DNA from: Aquisphaera insulae
GTDB lineage: Bacteria; Planctomycetota; Planctomycetia; Isosphaerales; Isosphaeraceae
Length of the DNA: 64,000 nt
Assembly (NCBI RefSeq): GCF_011064615.1
Contig: NZ_JAALJH010000028.1
Coordinates: 1-64,000 of the forward strand
Direction: 5' to 3'
Shown: positions 26,697 through 37,543 of the stretch, one piece after another
Layout of the letters: the number at the start of each line of letters is the position of its first letter
Numbering within the stretch: position 1 is the first letter of the stretch
Position numbers and translations under genes: made by a program
Notes under the pieces: generated by a model
What the model saw: only the letters and a program-made list of their open reading frames with translations
What the model was told of the DNA's origin: nothing
Databases searched by the model: none

Positions 26697-27145
26697 GCCG
26701 GGGCGTCTCGCCGGGGCCCGGGCTCCGGACTGGCTGAGGGACAGGCGGGATGCCTGTCCCTCCTGGTCCTCACGAGGCCAGGCATCCCCGACGACCCCTC
26801 AAACGATGGTCTTCGTCCAGGAATCGCCCCCCTCGGGAATCTCCTGGATTTGGGAATCGACGTTCTCTCCCTTGACCCCCCCGGGCGAAACGGCTAACTT
26901 CCCGGGCGATTGTCCTGTCACTCGCATCTCTGTCAGAAACCCCGCGCGATCCGGGCCCGATTCCAGGGCTAGACGGGGCGGGGAGTCGAATGGGTCGGGC
27001 ATCGCTCGCGGGGGCTTTCGGGCCGTCTCGTATCGGCGTGTGCCGGGCTGATTCGGAAGCCTGATATTTCGAGCCAGGGACGGTCGCGGGACGGCCAGGG
27101 AAGGCTGTCCGCAGCGCAATGGCGGGTCGTACCGTGGGAGGAACC
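26697..27145. other. Intergenic region with palindromic repeat
   Basis: This 449-bp gap carries the palindromic repeat at 26738-26760 and the promoter region of the LptD-like gene. Beyond the repeat I see no gene. The short open frames have shadow-like composition. Confidence 0.4.
26721..26760 (+). repeat. Palindromic intergenic repeat, copy 1
   Basis: GGGACAGGC (26738-26746) and GCCTGTCCC (26752-26760) form a perfect 9-bp stem with a 5-nt loop. The preceding CCGGACTGGCTGA flank is also found, inverted, beside the copy at 50820-50843. The shared flank plus stem in opposite orientations indicates a dispersed REP-like family. Confidence 0.75.
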
Positions 27146-30100
27146 GTGCGAGAGCACGACCAACCCAGAGGCCACGCGCCCCTCGGGGCATGGCCAGGCC
27201 TTATCGTCTCCGTTTGCCTCTCCGTGTCCGTCGGATCCCTGGCGGCGCCCGCCGCGGCGTCGGCCCAGGAGCCGGATGCGGCGGTGGTGGACGCGAGGAC
27301 CGGCGCGGCCCGGGACGCGGCCGCCGGCCGGAGAGAATCCGCCGAGCCGATCGAGCTGGCCGCTCACCGCGTGCTCACCTGGCGGACGCCCGGCGAGCAG
27401 TGGGTCGTCCTCTCGGGCGAGACGTCCCTGCTCCAGGGGACCGAGGGGCTTCGTTGCAGCGATGCGGTCGTCCGCATCGTTGAGATCCAGATGGGACAGG
27501 GGAAGGGCTACCAGGCCGACGTCTACGCCGAGGGCGAGATCCGGTTCACGGGCCAGGGCGGAGATCCGAAGCCCAGGCTCCGGACCACGATCCGGACCGC
27601 TCGCGACGTCCGCCTGGGCGCCTATCGAGCGGAAGGGCTCCAGTCGCTCAGGGCCGCCCCGCGCAACCTGCCGATCCTGGCCCGGAGCGGGCTGGTGGCC
27701 GCCGCACCGGCCCGGCTCAGCGATCCGCAGGTGAGACGAGCCGGCGCGGAGGTGACGCAGCCCCCCGTGGCGGAGCCGCTGCCGGCTCCGCCAGAGGCCG
27801 TCGTGGAGACACAGGCCCGCGGCGAGCCGCTCGCGGACGACCTGAAGCCCGCCGCGGCGGAGCCCGCGCAGCCGCCTCCCCTCACCGAGCCGGACGTGGA
27901 CCTGCCGCCGATCGACGGCGCCGAGCAGTTCGAGGTCCCGGATCTGAAGCAGGCGCCCGCGAACGTGCCCCGGTCGCAACCCCTGCCCGGGGCGACCGAC
28001 GACGAGCCCGCGCCCCCCCTGCGAGGTGAACCCGCCGCCCGCCCGGGCGCTTCCGCCGCGCCGACGACCCCATTCCTTCCCGGGACGCAGCGGGTCGTCT
28101 CGATCAACCAGCGAAGCAGCGTGAACCCGATCTCGACCAAGCAGGTCCTGCCGGACGGGACCGAGGTCTATACCTGGCGAGGGGGCGTCAACATCGTCGG
28201 CAAGACGCCCCAGCACGGCACCATCGACGGCGAGGCCGACAGCCTGGTGATCTGGCGGCATCCCGATCCCCGCAAGAAGGGAGAGCAGGCGCTCGGCCCC
28301 AACGGCGAGATCATCGAGAACGCCAGCGATCCCATGGAGATCTACCTCGAGGGGAACGTGGTGATCCGCCAGGACGAGAACAAGATCGCCGGCAAGGGGG
28401 ACCAGCGAACCTACCTGGCCAAGCGAGCCTATTACAACTTCCTCACCAATCGCGTCGTCGTGCTCGACGGCGAGGCCAACCTCTTCGCGCCGGGCCTGAT
28501 CTCGCCGCTGAAGATCAAGTCGCCCCGCATCGACCAGTTCCACAAGATCATGCAGCGGCCCGACGGGACCTTCATCCAAGATCCCAACCCGGAGATCCGC
28601 GCCGAGCGGTCGATGATGACCGGCAGCCGGTTTCCGAACCCGGCCTACCAGTTCAACAACCGGACGGTGGACCTGTCCCGCACGACCGGGCCGCTGCGCG
28701 ACCCGAACTCCGGCCGGAAGGTCGGAGATCCGGACGACCCGAATCCCCCCGTGGACCTCCTCTGGCACTATGACGCGCGTCAGAACGTCTTCTGGATGGG
28801 CTGGGTCCCCATCTTCTACTGGCCGCGGCTGAAGGGGGACATCGACGACCTGGAGACGCCGTTGCGGCAGATCGCCTTCCGGTCCAACAACTACCTGGGC
28901 CAGCAGGTCCTGACGGACTGGAACGGGTTCAAGGTCTTCGGCCTGCGACGACCCCAGTGGATCGACAACTGGAACCTCGACCTGGACTACCTGAGCGCCC
29001 GGACGAAGGACTTCCCCGCGCTCGGCAGCGAGATGGGCTGGTTCGGCTCCGACCTGATCAAGGACCTGACCGACCCGTATCACCGGGATCGCTCGCCCGG
29101 TGAGAACATCACCAAGGACTATTTCGGCTACTTCGACATCTGGGGCCTGAAGGACTCGGGCAACGACGTGCTGGGCTCCGGCCCGGCGGTCGTCACCAAC
29201 GGCCCGCCCGGGGCCGGGACGAAGGGATACCAGCGAGACAACGTCCCGCCTTTCCAGGACTTCCGCGGGCGGTTCAACATCCGCCACATGCAGCACTTCC
29301 TCCCCGACGACGACGAGCACAAGTTCGAGGACCTGCGGCTCCAGTTGGAGCTCGCCTACGTCTCCGACCGGCACTTCATGGAAGAGTACTACAAGCGGCT
29401 CAACGAGGTCGGGATGGACCAGGAGACGGTCGGCTATCTCCAGTATCAGAAGAACAGCACGTCCTGGGACCTGTGGGCCGAGGCCAACCTCCAGGACTTC
29501 AACACCGATACGCAGTGGCTCCCCCGGCTCGACTACTACCGGCTGGGCGACTCGCTGCTGGGGAACTGGATCAACTACTCCCAGCACTCCGGGGCGGATT
29601 ACGCCAACACCCACACCGACATCATGGTGAACAACCCGAACCTGTTCGCCTTCATACCGTACGATCCGATCTCGAACACGAGCGGGGTCTTCGAGGCCTT
29701 CCGCGCGTACACGAATCACGAGATCGACATGCCCCTGAACATCTACGACGTGGTCCGGGTCAAGCCATACCTCCAGGGGCAGGCGGTCGGCTGGAGCAAC
29801 CAGATCGGCGGCGGCCCGTTCAACCAGCAGGATACCGGCGCGCTCGGCCGCATCTGGGGGGCCGCCGGCGTGCACACCGAGATGTCGGCCTGGAAGGTCT
29901 ACCCCGGCGCGGAGAACGAGATCCTCAACATCCACGGGCTGAACAACAAGATCAGCATCTCCGGCGACTTCCGGACCTCGTACGCCAACCGGAACCTGGA
30001 CCAGATCGCCGTCCAGGACGACCTGGACGACAACACGTATGAGTTCGTCCGCCGCTACTCCGCCATGACGAGCTGGACCGGCGGCATCCTCCCCGGCATG

Positions 30101-30832
30101 TACGACCCGCGTCACCTCATCCTCCGGAGGAACATCTCCCCGATCACCGGCACGACCGACGTGCAGGCGTCGATGACGACGCTCCAGCTCGGCTGGCATC
30201 AGCGGCTCCAGACCAAGCGGGGCCCCGAGGGGAAGCGGCGGATCGTCGACTGGATGACGCTGGACGTCAACGGAACGTACTTCCCGAACGCCCAGCGGGA
30301 CAACTTCAACACCCCCTGGGGCCAGACGACCTACAACTACCAGTGGTTCCTCGGCGATCGGACCAGCTTCATCTCCTCCGGATGGTTCGACTACTGGGAC
30401 ATCTCCGGGAGCAAGCCGCTGGACAACTACAACGTCAACACCTACAACCCGCAGGGGTTGAACGTGATCACCACGGGGATCTCGCTGAGCCGGCCGCCGC
30501 GGGCCAGCGTCTTCATCGGCTACACGGTGATCAACTCGGGCGTGATCAACACGTCGGCCCTGAACACGTCGATCTCCTACTGGCTGAGCCCGAAGTGGTA
30601 CGGGTCGTTCTCGACCTCGTACGACTTCGGCAACAAGATCCTGCTGGGATCGATGTTCTCGCTCACGAGGATCGGGGCAGACTACCTCACGTCGGTCGGC
30701 CTGAACGTCGACCCGCAGCGTCAGAGTTACATGTTCGCCATCCAGGTGTCGCCGCGGCTCTCGCCGAACATCAGGCTCGGCTCCGGCGTGGGCCTGAATC
30801 AGTTCGATTCGCGATACGCCGCGACCCAGTGA
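27146..30832 (+). CDS. LptD/OstA-like outer-membrane assembly protein
   Basis: A 1228-residue protein. A signal peptide (SLAAPAAASAQ near residue 40) is followed by an OstA-like beta-jellyroll segment (VLSGETSLLQGTEGLRCSDA). A Pro/Ala/Glu-rich linker of about 170 residues comes next, then a second OstA-like part (MEIYLEGNVVIRQDENKIAG, YYNFLTNRVVVLDGEANL). The rest, from about residue 530, is a long Tyr/Trp/Asp-rich region ending in alternating beta-barrel strands (VGLNVDPQRQSYMFAIQVS). LptD inserts lipopolysaccharide or related glycolipid at the outer membrane. The GTG at 27146 has GGGAGGA at ideal spacing. An ATG at 27119 lacks one. It is larger than E. coli LptD (about 780). Confidence 0.75.
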   Translation: MREHDQPRGHAPLGAWPGLIVSVCLSVSVGSLAAPAAASAQEPDAAVVDARTGAARDAAAGRRESAEPIELAAHRVLTWRTPGEQWVVLSGETSLLQGTEGLRCSDAVVRIVEIQMGQGKGYQADVYAEGEIRFTGQGGDPKPRLRTTIRTARDVRLGAYRAEGLQSLRAAPRNLPILARSGLVAAAPARLSDPQVRRAGAEVTQPPVAEPLPAPPEAVVETQARGEPLADDLKPAAAEPAQPPPLTEPDVDLPPIDGAEQFEVPDLKQAPANVPRSQPLPGATDDEPAPPLRGEPAARPGASAAPTTPFLPGTQRVVSINQRSSVNPISTKQVLPDGTEVYTWRGGVNIVGKTPQHGTIDGEADSLVIWRHPDPRKKGEQALGPNGEIIENASDPMEIYLEGNVVIRQDENKIAGKGDQRTYLAKRAYYNFLTNRVVVLDGEANLFAPGLISPLKIKSPRIDQFHKIMQRPDGTFIQDPNPEIRAERSMMTGSRFPNPAYQFNNRTVDLSRTTGPLRDPNSGRKVGDPDDPNPPVDLLWHYDARQNVFWMGWVPIFYWPRLKGDIDDLETPLRQIAFRSNNYLGQQVLTDWNGFKVFGLRRPQWIDNWNLDLDYLSARTKDFPALGSEMGWFGSDLIKDLTDPYHRDRSPGENITKDYFGYFDIWGLKDSGNDVLGSGPAVVTNGPPGAGTKGYQRDNVPPFQDFRGRFNIRHMQHFLPDDDEHKFEDLRLQLELAYVSDRHFMEEYYKRLNEVGMDQETVGYLQYQKNSTSWDLWAEANLQDFNTDTQWLPRLDYYRLGDSLLGNWINYSQHSGADYANTHTDIMVNNPNLFAFIPYDPISNTSGVFEAFRAYTNHEIDMPLNIYDVVRVKPYLQGQAVGWSNQIGGGPFNQQDTGALGRIWGAAGVHTEMSAWKVYPGAENEILNIHGLNNKISISGDFRTSYANRNLDQIAVQDDLDDNTYEFVRRYSAMTSWTGGILPGMYDPRHLILRRNISPITGTTDVQASMTTLQLGWHQRLQTKRGPEGKRRIVDWMTLDVNGTYFPNAQRDNFNTPWGQTTYNYQWFLGDRTSFISSGWFDYWDISGSKPLDNYNVNTYNPQGLNVITTGISLSRPPRASVFIGYTVINSGVINTSALNTSISYWLSPKWYGSFSTSYDFGNKILLGSMFSLTRIGADYLTSVGLNVDPQRQSYMFAIQVSPRLSPNIRLGSGVGLNQFDSRYAATQ

Positions 30833-30986
30833 TTCGACGCGGCCTCGCGACGACGGCACGGGCCGAGTGCAAACGGGGGAGCCTCCGGGGCGACCCGACT
30901 TGACGGGAAGGGGCGAGGCGGCAACGATGGCGACCACGTGGCGAGCGGATGACGGCCCGCCCGGAGGGAGCCGGCAGGGGGAGCCC

Positions 30987-31517
30987 ATGACGGAACGCCG
31001 CAAGCCCGATGACGCCTTCGCGGCCGGAGAGGCCGCCGGGGCGACCGCGGTCGAAAGCCCGCGCGGCCTGTTGCCGGTCCCCGAGTTCGACGAGGACCGG
31101 CTCCAGTTCGAGCTCGACCAGGCCGGCGAGCTGACCGCGCAGGCGGACCGGCGGAATACCCGCGGCAAGATGCTCGCCGGGATTCGCGGGCTCAAGCACG
31201 CCATCCGCGGCGATTCCAGCTTCTTCGCCCATGGCTACCGCGGGACGCTCATCGTCATCACCGCCTCGGTGCTCGGCGTGAACCAGTGGGGATGGTGCCT
31301 GCTCATCCTGGGCGCCTGCCTGGTCCTGATCGCGGAGCTCGTCCACAGCGCCGTGGACACCCTGGCGCGGGCCATCGGCGACCCCGAGGAGCCGAGGCTC
31401 TGCATGGCCCGCGAGATCGCCGCCGCCGCCGTCCTCGTCGCCGCCTTCGGCTCCGGCGCCGTGACCGCGATCGTCCTCTCCTGGAAGCTCGCCCAGAACA
31501 TGGGATGGATCGTCTGA
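30987..31517 (+). CDS. Diacylglycerol/undecaprenol kinase-like (DgkA) membrane protein
   Basis: A 176-residue protein. About 65 charged N-terminal residues precede a DgkA-type domain with RGLKHAIRGDSSFFAHGYRGT, three hydrophobic helices and AELVHSAVDTLARAI. DgkA enzymes phosphorylate diacylglycerol or undecaprenol in the inner membrane. Compared with the usual E-x-x-N-S-A-x-E, here Glu117 is kept but Asn becomes His120 and the second Glu becomes Asp124. The later K-D pair reads R-E. The fold is clear, and activity or substrate may be altered. The start is uncertain (30927 is possible). It lies 154 bp after the LptD-like gene. Confidence 0.7.
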   Translation: MTERRKPDDAFAAGEAAGATAVESPRGLLPVPEFDEDRLQFELDQAGELTAQADRRNTRGKMLAGIRGLKHAIRGDSSFFAHGYRGTLIVITASVLGVNQWGWCLLILGACLVLIAELVHSAVDTLARAIGDPEEPRLCMAREIAAAAVLVAAFGSGAVTAIVLSWKLAQNMGWIV

Positions 31518-31529
31518 AGCTCGCGCCGC

Positions 31530-32009
31530 TTACCGAGACTCCTCGTGAAGCTTCGCGTGCTCGTCATCCGTCCGCGGCCGAGTATCGCGGCCGCGGCGGT
31601 GACTCAGCTCGATCCGGCTGAGGTACTTCACGTTGGCGCAGTCGTCGAGCTCGCTGGTGTGGCAGGCCGCGGGATCTCGGATCAGGAAGCGGAACGGGCC
31701 GCACTGCTCGACGCCCAGGGGCCGATCCCCCAATCGGTAGACGACGATGCCCTCGGCCCGGACGGCCTGGAGCGGGATCGAGACGTGGAAGTCGTCGCGA
31801 TCGGCGTGGAGGGTCAGGTAATTCGCCTCCGGGAGCGGCCGGACCCGATCCAGGACGGCCTCCAGGGCCACGCCGTCCCCCTTCCGCTTCGAATGGAAGC
31901 GGGAGACGTCCTCGATCTGTGCGTCCGCCGGCAGTCCGGCGAGATCCGCGAGGGCGAATTCCCGGGGATTCTCCACCAGGCCATCGACGACCAGGGCGGG
32001 CTCGTTCAT
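31530..32009 (-). CDS. Molybdopterin-binding (sulfite-oxidase-fold) domain protein
   Basis: A 159-residue stand-alone domain of the oxidoreductase molybdopterin-binding family. It begins LVVDGLVENPREFALADLAGLP and contains GVALEAVLDRV, YLTLHADRDDFHVSIPL and CGPFRFLI, all typical of the sulfite oxidase/YedY fold. It is much shorter than full sulfite oxidase and lacks the dimerisation domain. The usual cofactor cysteine region is not clearly present, so redox activity is unproven. GGGAGA precedes the ATG. It lies 22 bp downstream of the Hsp70 gene on the same strand and may share its transcript. Confidence 0.75.
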   Translation of the reverse strand: MNEPALVVDGLVENPREFALADLAGLPADAQIEDVSRFHSKRKGDGVALEAVLDRVRPLPEANYLTLHADRDDFHVSIPLQAVRAEGIVVYRLGDRPLGVEQCGPFRFLIRDPAACHTSELDDCANVKYLSRIELSHRRGRDTRPRTDDEHAKLHEESR

Positions 32010-32031
32010 CGGTCGGGTCTCCCGGCTCCGA

Positions 32032-33873
<1,842 letters not shown>

Positions 33874-33911
33874 GCGGTGGGCTCTCTCGTGGTCGGACGT
33901 CTCGGGGAAGG

Positions 33912-34388
33912 TCAGTGGATCTCGACCTCGGCCGGGGAGAGGACCGAGGTCTCGTCGCGAGTGGCCGGTAGCGAGGGCAGGTGCACCGCGCTCACGCGCC
34001 AGCCGTGGTGCTTGAGGACACCGCGGAACGGCGGCTTGCCGTCCACGTTGCCGATCAGGCGGATCGCGGCGGGGTCGAAGTCCGCCGGCACGTTCACGGG
34101 CGATTCCTCGGGCCCATGCAGGATCGGCTCGATGGTCAGGTAATCGCGGAGCGACTTGCGGCAGCCCCGGTGGATGTCCCGCACCGCCGCGCCGATCTGC
34201 GCGTCTCCATAGGCATCGATGTCCTCCTGGAGGAAGTCCACGAGCCGCCCGTCGCGCTGGAGGACCGCCAGGATCCTCAGGTCCGGCCCCGTCGGCGCCG
34301 GGGAAAAGAGCGGCTCCACCCGCTCGGCAAAGGCCGCATCCGTCAACGTCCGCCAGAAGGTTTTCAGGGAGAGGAGGAATCGATTCAA
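33912..34388 (-). CDS. DUF2760 family protein
   Basis: A 158-residue protein matching DUF2760. An N-terminal helix begins MNRFLLSLKTFWRTL. The domain follows with ILAVLQRDGRLVDFLQEDI, AQIGAAVRDIHRGCRKSL and GVLKHHGWRV. In many bacteria this family is encoded beside an atypical Hsp70, as here, so it is probably a partner or client-specific factor of that chaperone. The biochemical function is unknown. The start at 34388 is the first ATG of the family sequence. Confidence 0.85.
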   Translation of the reverse strand: MNRFLLSLKTFWRTLTDAAFAERVEPLFSPAPTGPDLRILAVLQRDGRLVDFLQEDIDAYGDAQIGAAVRDIHRGCRKSLRDYLTIEPILHGPEESPVNVPADFDPAAIRLIGNVDGKPPFRGVLKHHGWRVSAVHLPSLPATRDETSVLSPAEVEIH

Positions 34389-34626
34389 GTGTCGGACCTC
34401 GTGCTCGCGCCCTTGCGGGGATTTTTTGGGTGAGCCCCGTGTCTTTGGGCTCGGGTCGCTCAGGAAGTTCCCATCTTAACATCCGACCACATGAAGGGAA
34501 ACGGCACCAACTAACGGCGGCTACCGGGCGCCGGCCTCGCCACCCGCTTGACCGAGGCGCCGAGAGCCCTTCCAATGCGGAAACCGTCTGCGTCCTCGCC
34601 GACACCGCCACAGGATGGTCCCTCCC

Positions 34627-35883
34627 ATGAGACAGCCCCTCCCGCTCCGCCTCGCGTCCCTGCTCGCGCTCGTCCCGTTTCTCCCGTCTGTCATCGCCGA
34701 CGACGGTTCGCTCCCCTCCGCGAAGGCGACTCGTGACTATCGCTTCGACCGGACGATCTCCCGCCCGGTCCTGGAGAACTACCTGTCGCGATCGATCACG
34801 ATGGAGGGGCTCCTGAACGGCCGCGGGGACCTCGATGACAACATACGGATGCTCCGGGAGACCGGCGCGAAGTTCATCGGCCGGGCGCTCTGCCTCTGGG
34901 GGAACGAGGCCAACCTGATGGGCAACCTCGAGCGCGCGAGGTCTCAGGTCCCGAAGGTCCTGGCGGCGGATCCGGAGATGGTCCTCCAGGGCTGCATCTT
35001 CGAGATCGTCACCACGCAGGTTGATCGCGTCCCCGTGCCCGACTGGGCGTTCGCCGCCTTCGGCCGGGCCGCGGAGGCCCGGAATTTCCGCTACGCCGAC
35101 ATGCTCTTTGCCGACGGACGGTTCGCGGACCACTGGCGACGCGGGGAGTCGGTGCCGGACGTCAGCCGCCCGGAGACGAAGCTCTATTTCTACTTCCTGG
35201 CCCGGTCCTTCCTCGACGCCGGCCTCGAGGCGCTCCACCTGGGACAGGTCGAGCTGATGGACCGGAACGACAGCAAACACGACCATTACGCGGAGCTGCT
35301 CGGCAAGATCAGGGCCTATGCGGCCGCCCATTCCAGGCGCCACCTGGTGCTCTGCGACGCCCACGTCCCGAGCGGCGGGCTCGTCCGCGACGGCCGCCTG
35401 CTCCTGGATTCGCACGCGTTCCCGCTCCGGATCAAGGAGGTCCCCGCCAAGCCCCGCGATGGCGTCCTCGAGGTCGGCTTCATCGACAGCCTGTACGGCC
35501 GGAGCAAGGGAGGGATCACGCCCAGCGGCTGGGAATGCGAGCACCTGCCGTACCTGGGCGAGATCGACAACTGGGGCGTCAGCAATCATCCCGGCGAGCC
35601 GGGCCAGGGGGGCGTCTGGGTCTGGGGCTACGACGAGATCACCTGGTTCGCCCTCCAGCCGGCCGAGTACCGCTCGCTCTGGCTGCAATACGCCTGGGAT
35701 TGGCTCAGACACGCCGATCCGGCCGCCCACCTGCAGATGCCCGGCAGCCGCACGCTGAGCCCCGGTCGCGGCCGGGCTCCGCACTGGTACTACGCCAACA
35801 GGCCGAGCGCCGCGGTCCCCGAGGGCTTCGGCGACGAGCGGGCCATCCGCGCCATCTGGGCGGCCGACGCTCAGCCTCGTTGA
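34627..35883 (+). CDS. Secreted protein of unknown function
   Basis: A 418-residue protein with a signal peptide (MRQPLPLRLASLLALVPFLP, cleavage near VIADD). The mature part has aromatic, acidic and His-rich segments such as RALCLWGNEANL, AFAAFGRAAEARNFRYADML, LGQVELMDRNDSKHDHY and EIDNWGVSNHPGEPGQ. They suggest a TIM-barrel glycoside-hydrolase-like fold (EVGFIDSL, WVWGYDEITWFA), but I cannot assign a family. The ATG at 34627 was preferred to 34615 because the signal starts there and AGGA lies upstream. Its last 13 bp overlap the convergent methyltransferase gene. Confidence 0.6.
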   Translation: MRQPLPLRLASLLALVPFLPSVIADDGSLPSAKATRDYRFDRTISRPVLENYLSRSITMEGLLNGRGDLDDNIRMLRETGAKFIGRALCLWGNEANLMGNLERARSQVPKVLAADPEMVLQGCIFEIVTTQVDRVPVPDWAFAAFGRAAEARNFRYADMLFADGRFADHWRRGESVPDVSRPETKLYFYFLARSFLDAGLEALHLGQVELMDRNDSKHDHYAELLGKIRAYAAAHSRRHLVLCDAHVPSGGLVRDGRLLLDSHAFPLRIKEVPAKPRDGVLEVGFIDSLYGRSKGGITPSGWECEHLPYLGEIDNWGVSNHPGEPGQGGVWVWGYDEITWFALQPAEYRSLWLQYAWDWLRHADPAAHLQMPGSRTLSPGRGRAPHWYYANRPSAAVPEGFGDERAIRAIWAADAQPR

Positions 35884-36533
35884 GAGACCTCGAGCCCGTC
35901 ATCGATCGGGATGTGCACGGTCGTGTAACCGTTGGCCGGGTCGCGGATGTAGTCGATGTAGGGCCGGAGCGCCTCGACCTGGAGGTCGATGTCGTCGGCC
36001 ACCACGAACGAGGAGGGCGGCAGCTTCGGCTCCAGCAGTTTCAGGACCGGAAGATACAGGTATTTCCAGCCGTCGAGCAGGAGGACGTCAATGTCCTCGT
36101 CGATCGGCGCGAGGGTCTGCCGTGCGTCCCCCTCGCGGATCTCGACGTGATCGAGGAGGCCGGCGATCCGGAGGTTCTCGGAGGCGCGGCGGATCTTGGA
36201 CGGGTCGAGCTCGGTCGTGATCACGCGGCCCACGCCCGAGTCCTTGACGGCGGCGGCCAGGTAGATCGTCGACAGCCCGAACGAGAGCCCGAATTCGACC
36301 ACGAGCCGCGCCGGCCTGGCCCGGATGAGCTGGTAGAGGAGCCGGCCCGAGGCGGGCGAGACCGGCATGTACGCCTCCGACAGCAACGCGGCGACCTTCG
36401 GATCCTCGCGCGACGCGCCACCTTTCTCGAGCTGGCCGACGACGGCGAAGATGCCCGGGTCGCGTTCGTCCGCCTCGCGGAAGAGCCGCTCCAGGAGCGA
36501 GCGGACCGGTTCGGTCTCGAGGGTCGTCGGCAT
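35871..36533 (-). CDS. SAM-dependent O-methyltransferase (class I)
   Basis: A 220-residue AdoMet methyltransferase of the O-methyltransferase (catechol type) family. The SAM-binding loop reads VVEFGLSFGLSTIYLA. It is followed by ITTELDPSKIRRA (acidic ribose-binding residue), VEIREGDARQTL and VLLLDGWKYLYLPVLKL, with metal-site-like DGW and DDIDL. The N-terminal helices carry PVSPASGRLLYQLI. The substrate is unknown. A strong AAGGAAAAAGGAC site precedes the ATG at 36533. The 3' end overlaps the convergent secreted-protein gene by 13 bp. Confidence 0.82.
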   Translation of the reverse strand: MPTTLETEPVRSLLERLFREADERDPGIFAVVGQLEKGGASREDPKVAALLSEAYMPVSPASGRLLYQLIRARPARLVVEFGLSFGLSTIYLAAAVKDSGVGRVITTELDPSKIRRASENLRIAGLLDHVEIREGDARQTLAPIDEDIDVLLLDGWKYLYLPVLKLLEPKLPPSSFVVADDIDLQVEALRPYIDYIRDPANGYTTVHIPIDDGLEVSQRG

Positions 36534-36584
36534 GTCCTTTTTCCTTCTGGCGAGGACTCGGCGGCGGTGGCAAGCGAAGTCGGC

Positions 36585-37352
36585 TCAGGCCCCCGGAGAG
36601 GCTAAGGCGATCTCGGTCGCCCATCTGGCGTCATTCGCGCAGAGCGGCGGTCCTGGCGGCGTGTCGTAGACGTACCGTGCGTAACGGCCGGCGTCGTGGA
36701 CGCGGTGGAACAAATCCTGGAGGCGAAGGATCGCGTCTCGGTCCGGGGCACGCAAGGGGATCGGGATGATTGGCAGCGAATCTCGGAGGCCGATCGGCCA
36801 GAAGTCGGCTTCCGGACGTTTCTCCGCCCGGCTGACGACGACCGAGTAGTCACAATCCGGCCGATCCGGTGAGGGCATCGGCTCGCCGCCCCGGAGCAGG
36901 TCGATCTCGACGAGACTCGCCGTGCTCACAAGAACCTGGTCTCGCTTGCGGACGTGCTGATCGCGGTGCCGGCCCTTGTTCGTCGGGCTCAGCAACTCCA
37001 GGACCGTGACCAGTCCTCGGGACGAGCGGTCGCGGATCTCGAGGTATGCCTGAGTTTCGACGTCCGGCCACGGGATCGTGATTCGCGTGGGTGCTTCGAG
37101 GACGGCAAGGCCGGCTGCCGGGCCTTCGCCCCTCTCGGCTCGTTCGACACCGATGTCGGCACGCGGGCCGGCACGATGGGGAAGCCCGGGCGAATCCTGC
37201 ACGTAGAGATGTTCCTCGATCTTCACGAGATACCGAGGATCGATCTGGTCGGCGATCGCCTCGGCAATCCGATCGAGGAACCGATGGTGGAAGTCGGGCC
37301 AGACATCGTCGCGCTCGAGATACGGATTCATGCCCGGGAACGGTGATGGCAT
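36585..37352 (-). CDS. DUF4058 family protein
   Basis: A 255-residue protein that starts with the family signature MPSPFPGMNPYLE, then WPDFHHRFLDRIAEAIADQ. It continues with VTVLELLSPTNKGRHR, YSVVVSRAEKRPEADFWPIGL and ILRLQDLFHRVHDAGRYA, all diagnostic of DUF4058. The family is abundant in planctomycetes and cyanobacteria. The ELLSPTNK strand resembles a nuclease-like core, but function is unknown. The ATG at 37352 was chosen over an upstream ATG because the family motif begins there. Confidence 0.85.
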   Translation of the reverse strand: MPSPFPGMNPYLERDDVWPDFHHRFLDRIAEAIADQIDPRYLVKIEEHLYVQDSPGLPHRAGPRADIGVERAERGEGPAAGLAVLEAPTRITIPWPDVETQAYLEIRDRSSRGLVTVLELLSPTNKGRHRDQHVRKRDQVLVSTASLVEIDLLRGGEPMPSPDRPDCDYSVVVSRAEKRPEADFWPIGLRDSLPIIPIPLRAPDRDAILRLQDLFHRVHDAGRYARYVYDTPPGPPLCANDARWATEIALASPGA

Positions 37353-37543
37353 CGTTGTGCACTCGTGGTCGAGGGCCATTGAGCCGAGGCCTTGTCATCT
37401 CCCTTCAGCCTACCACGATACCGCGACCGCGGGCAAAACCGGCCGCCGCCGTTGCCGAATTCCGCCGGCCTCGGCAACAATCGTCGCTGGGCGGCGAACA
37501 CGCTCCCATGGACCGAGGTTTCTCGACGAGGAGTGGAGCTGGC

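Noticed and set aside
27119-27145. ATG 27119 as start of the LptD-like gene
   Set aside because: It has no ribosome-binding site at usable distance, whereas the GTG at 27146 has GGGAGGA immediately upstream and begins a normal signal peptide.
31530-32009. Full sulfite oxidase
   Set aside because: At 159 residues it is only the molybdopterin-binding fold, without the dimerisation domain, a clear cofactor cysteine or a heme partner.
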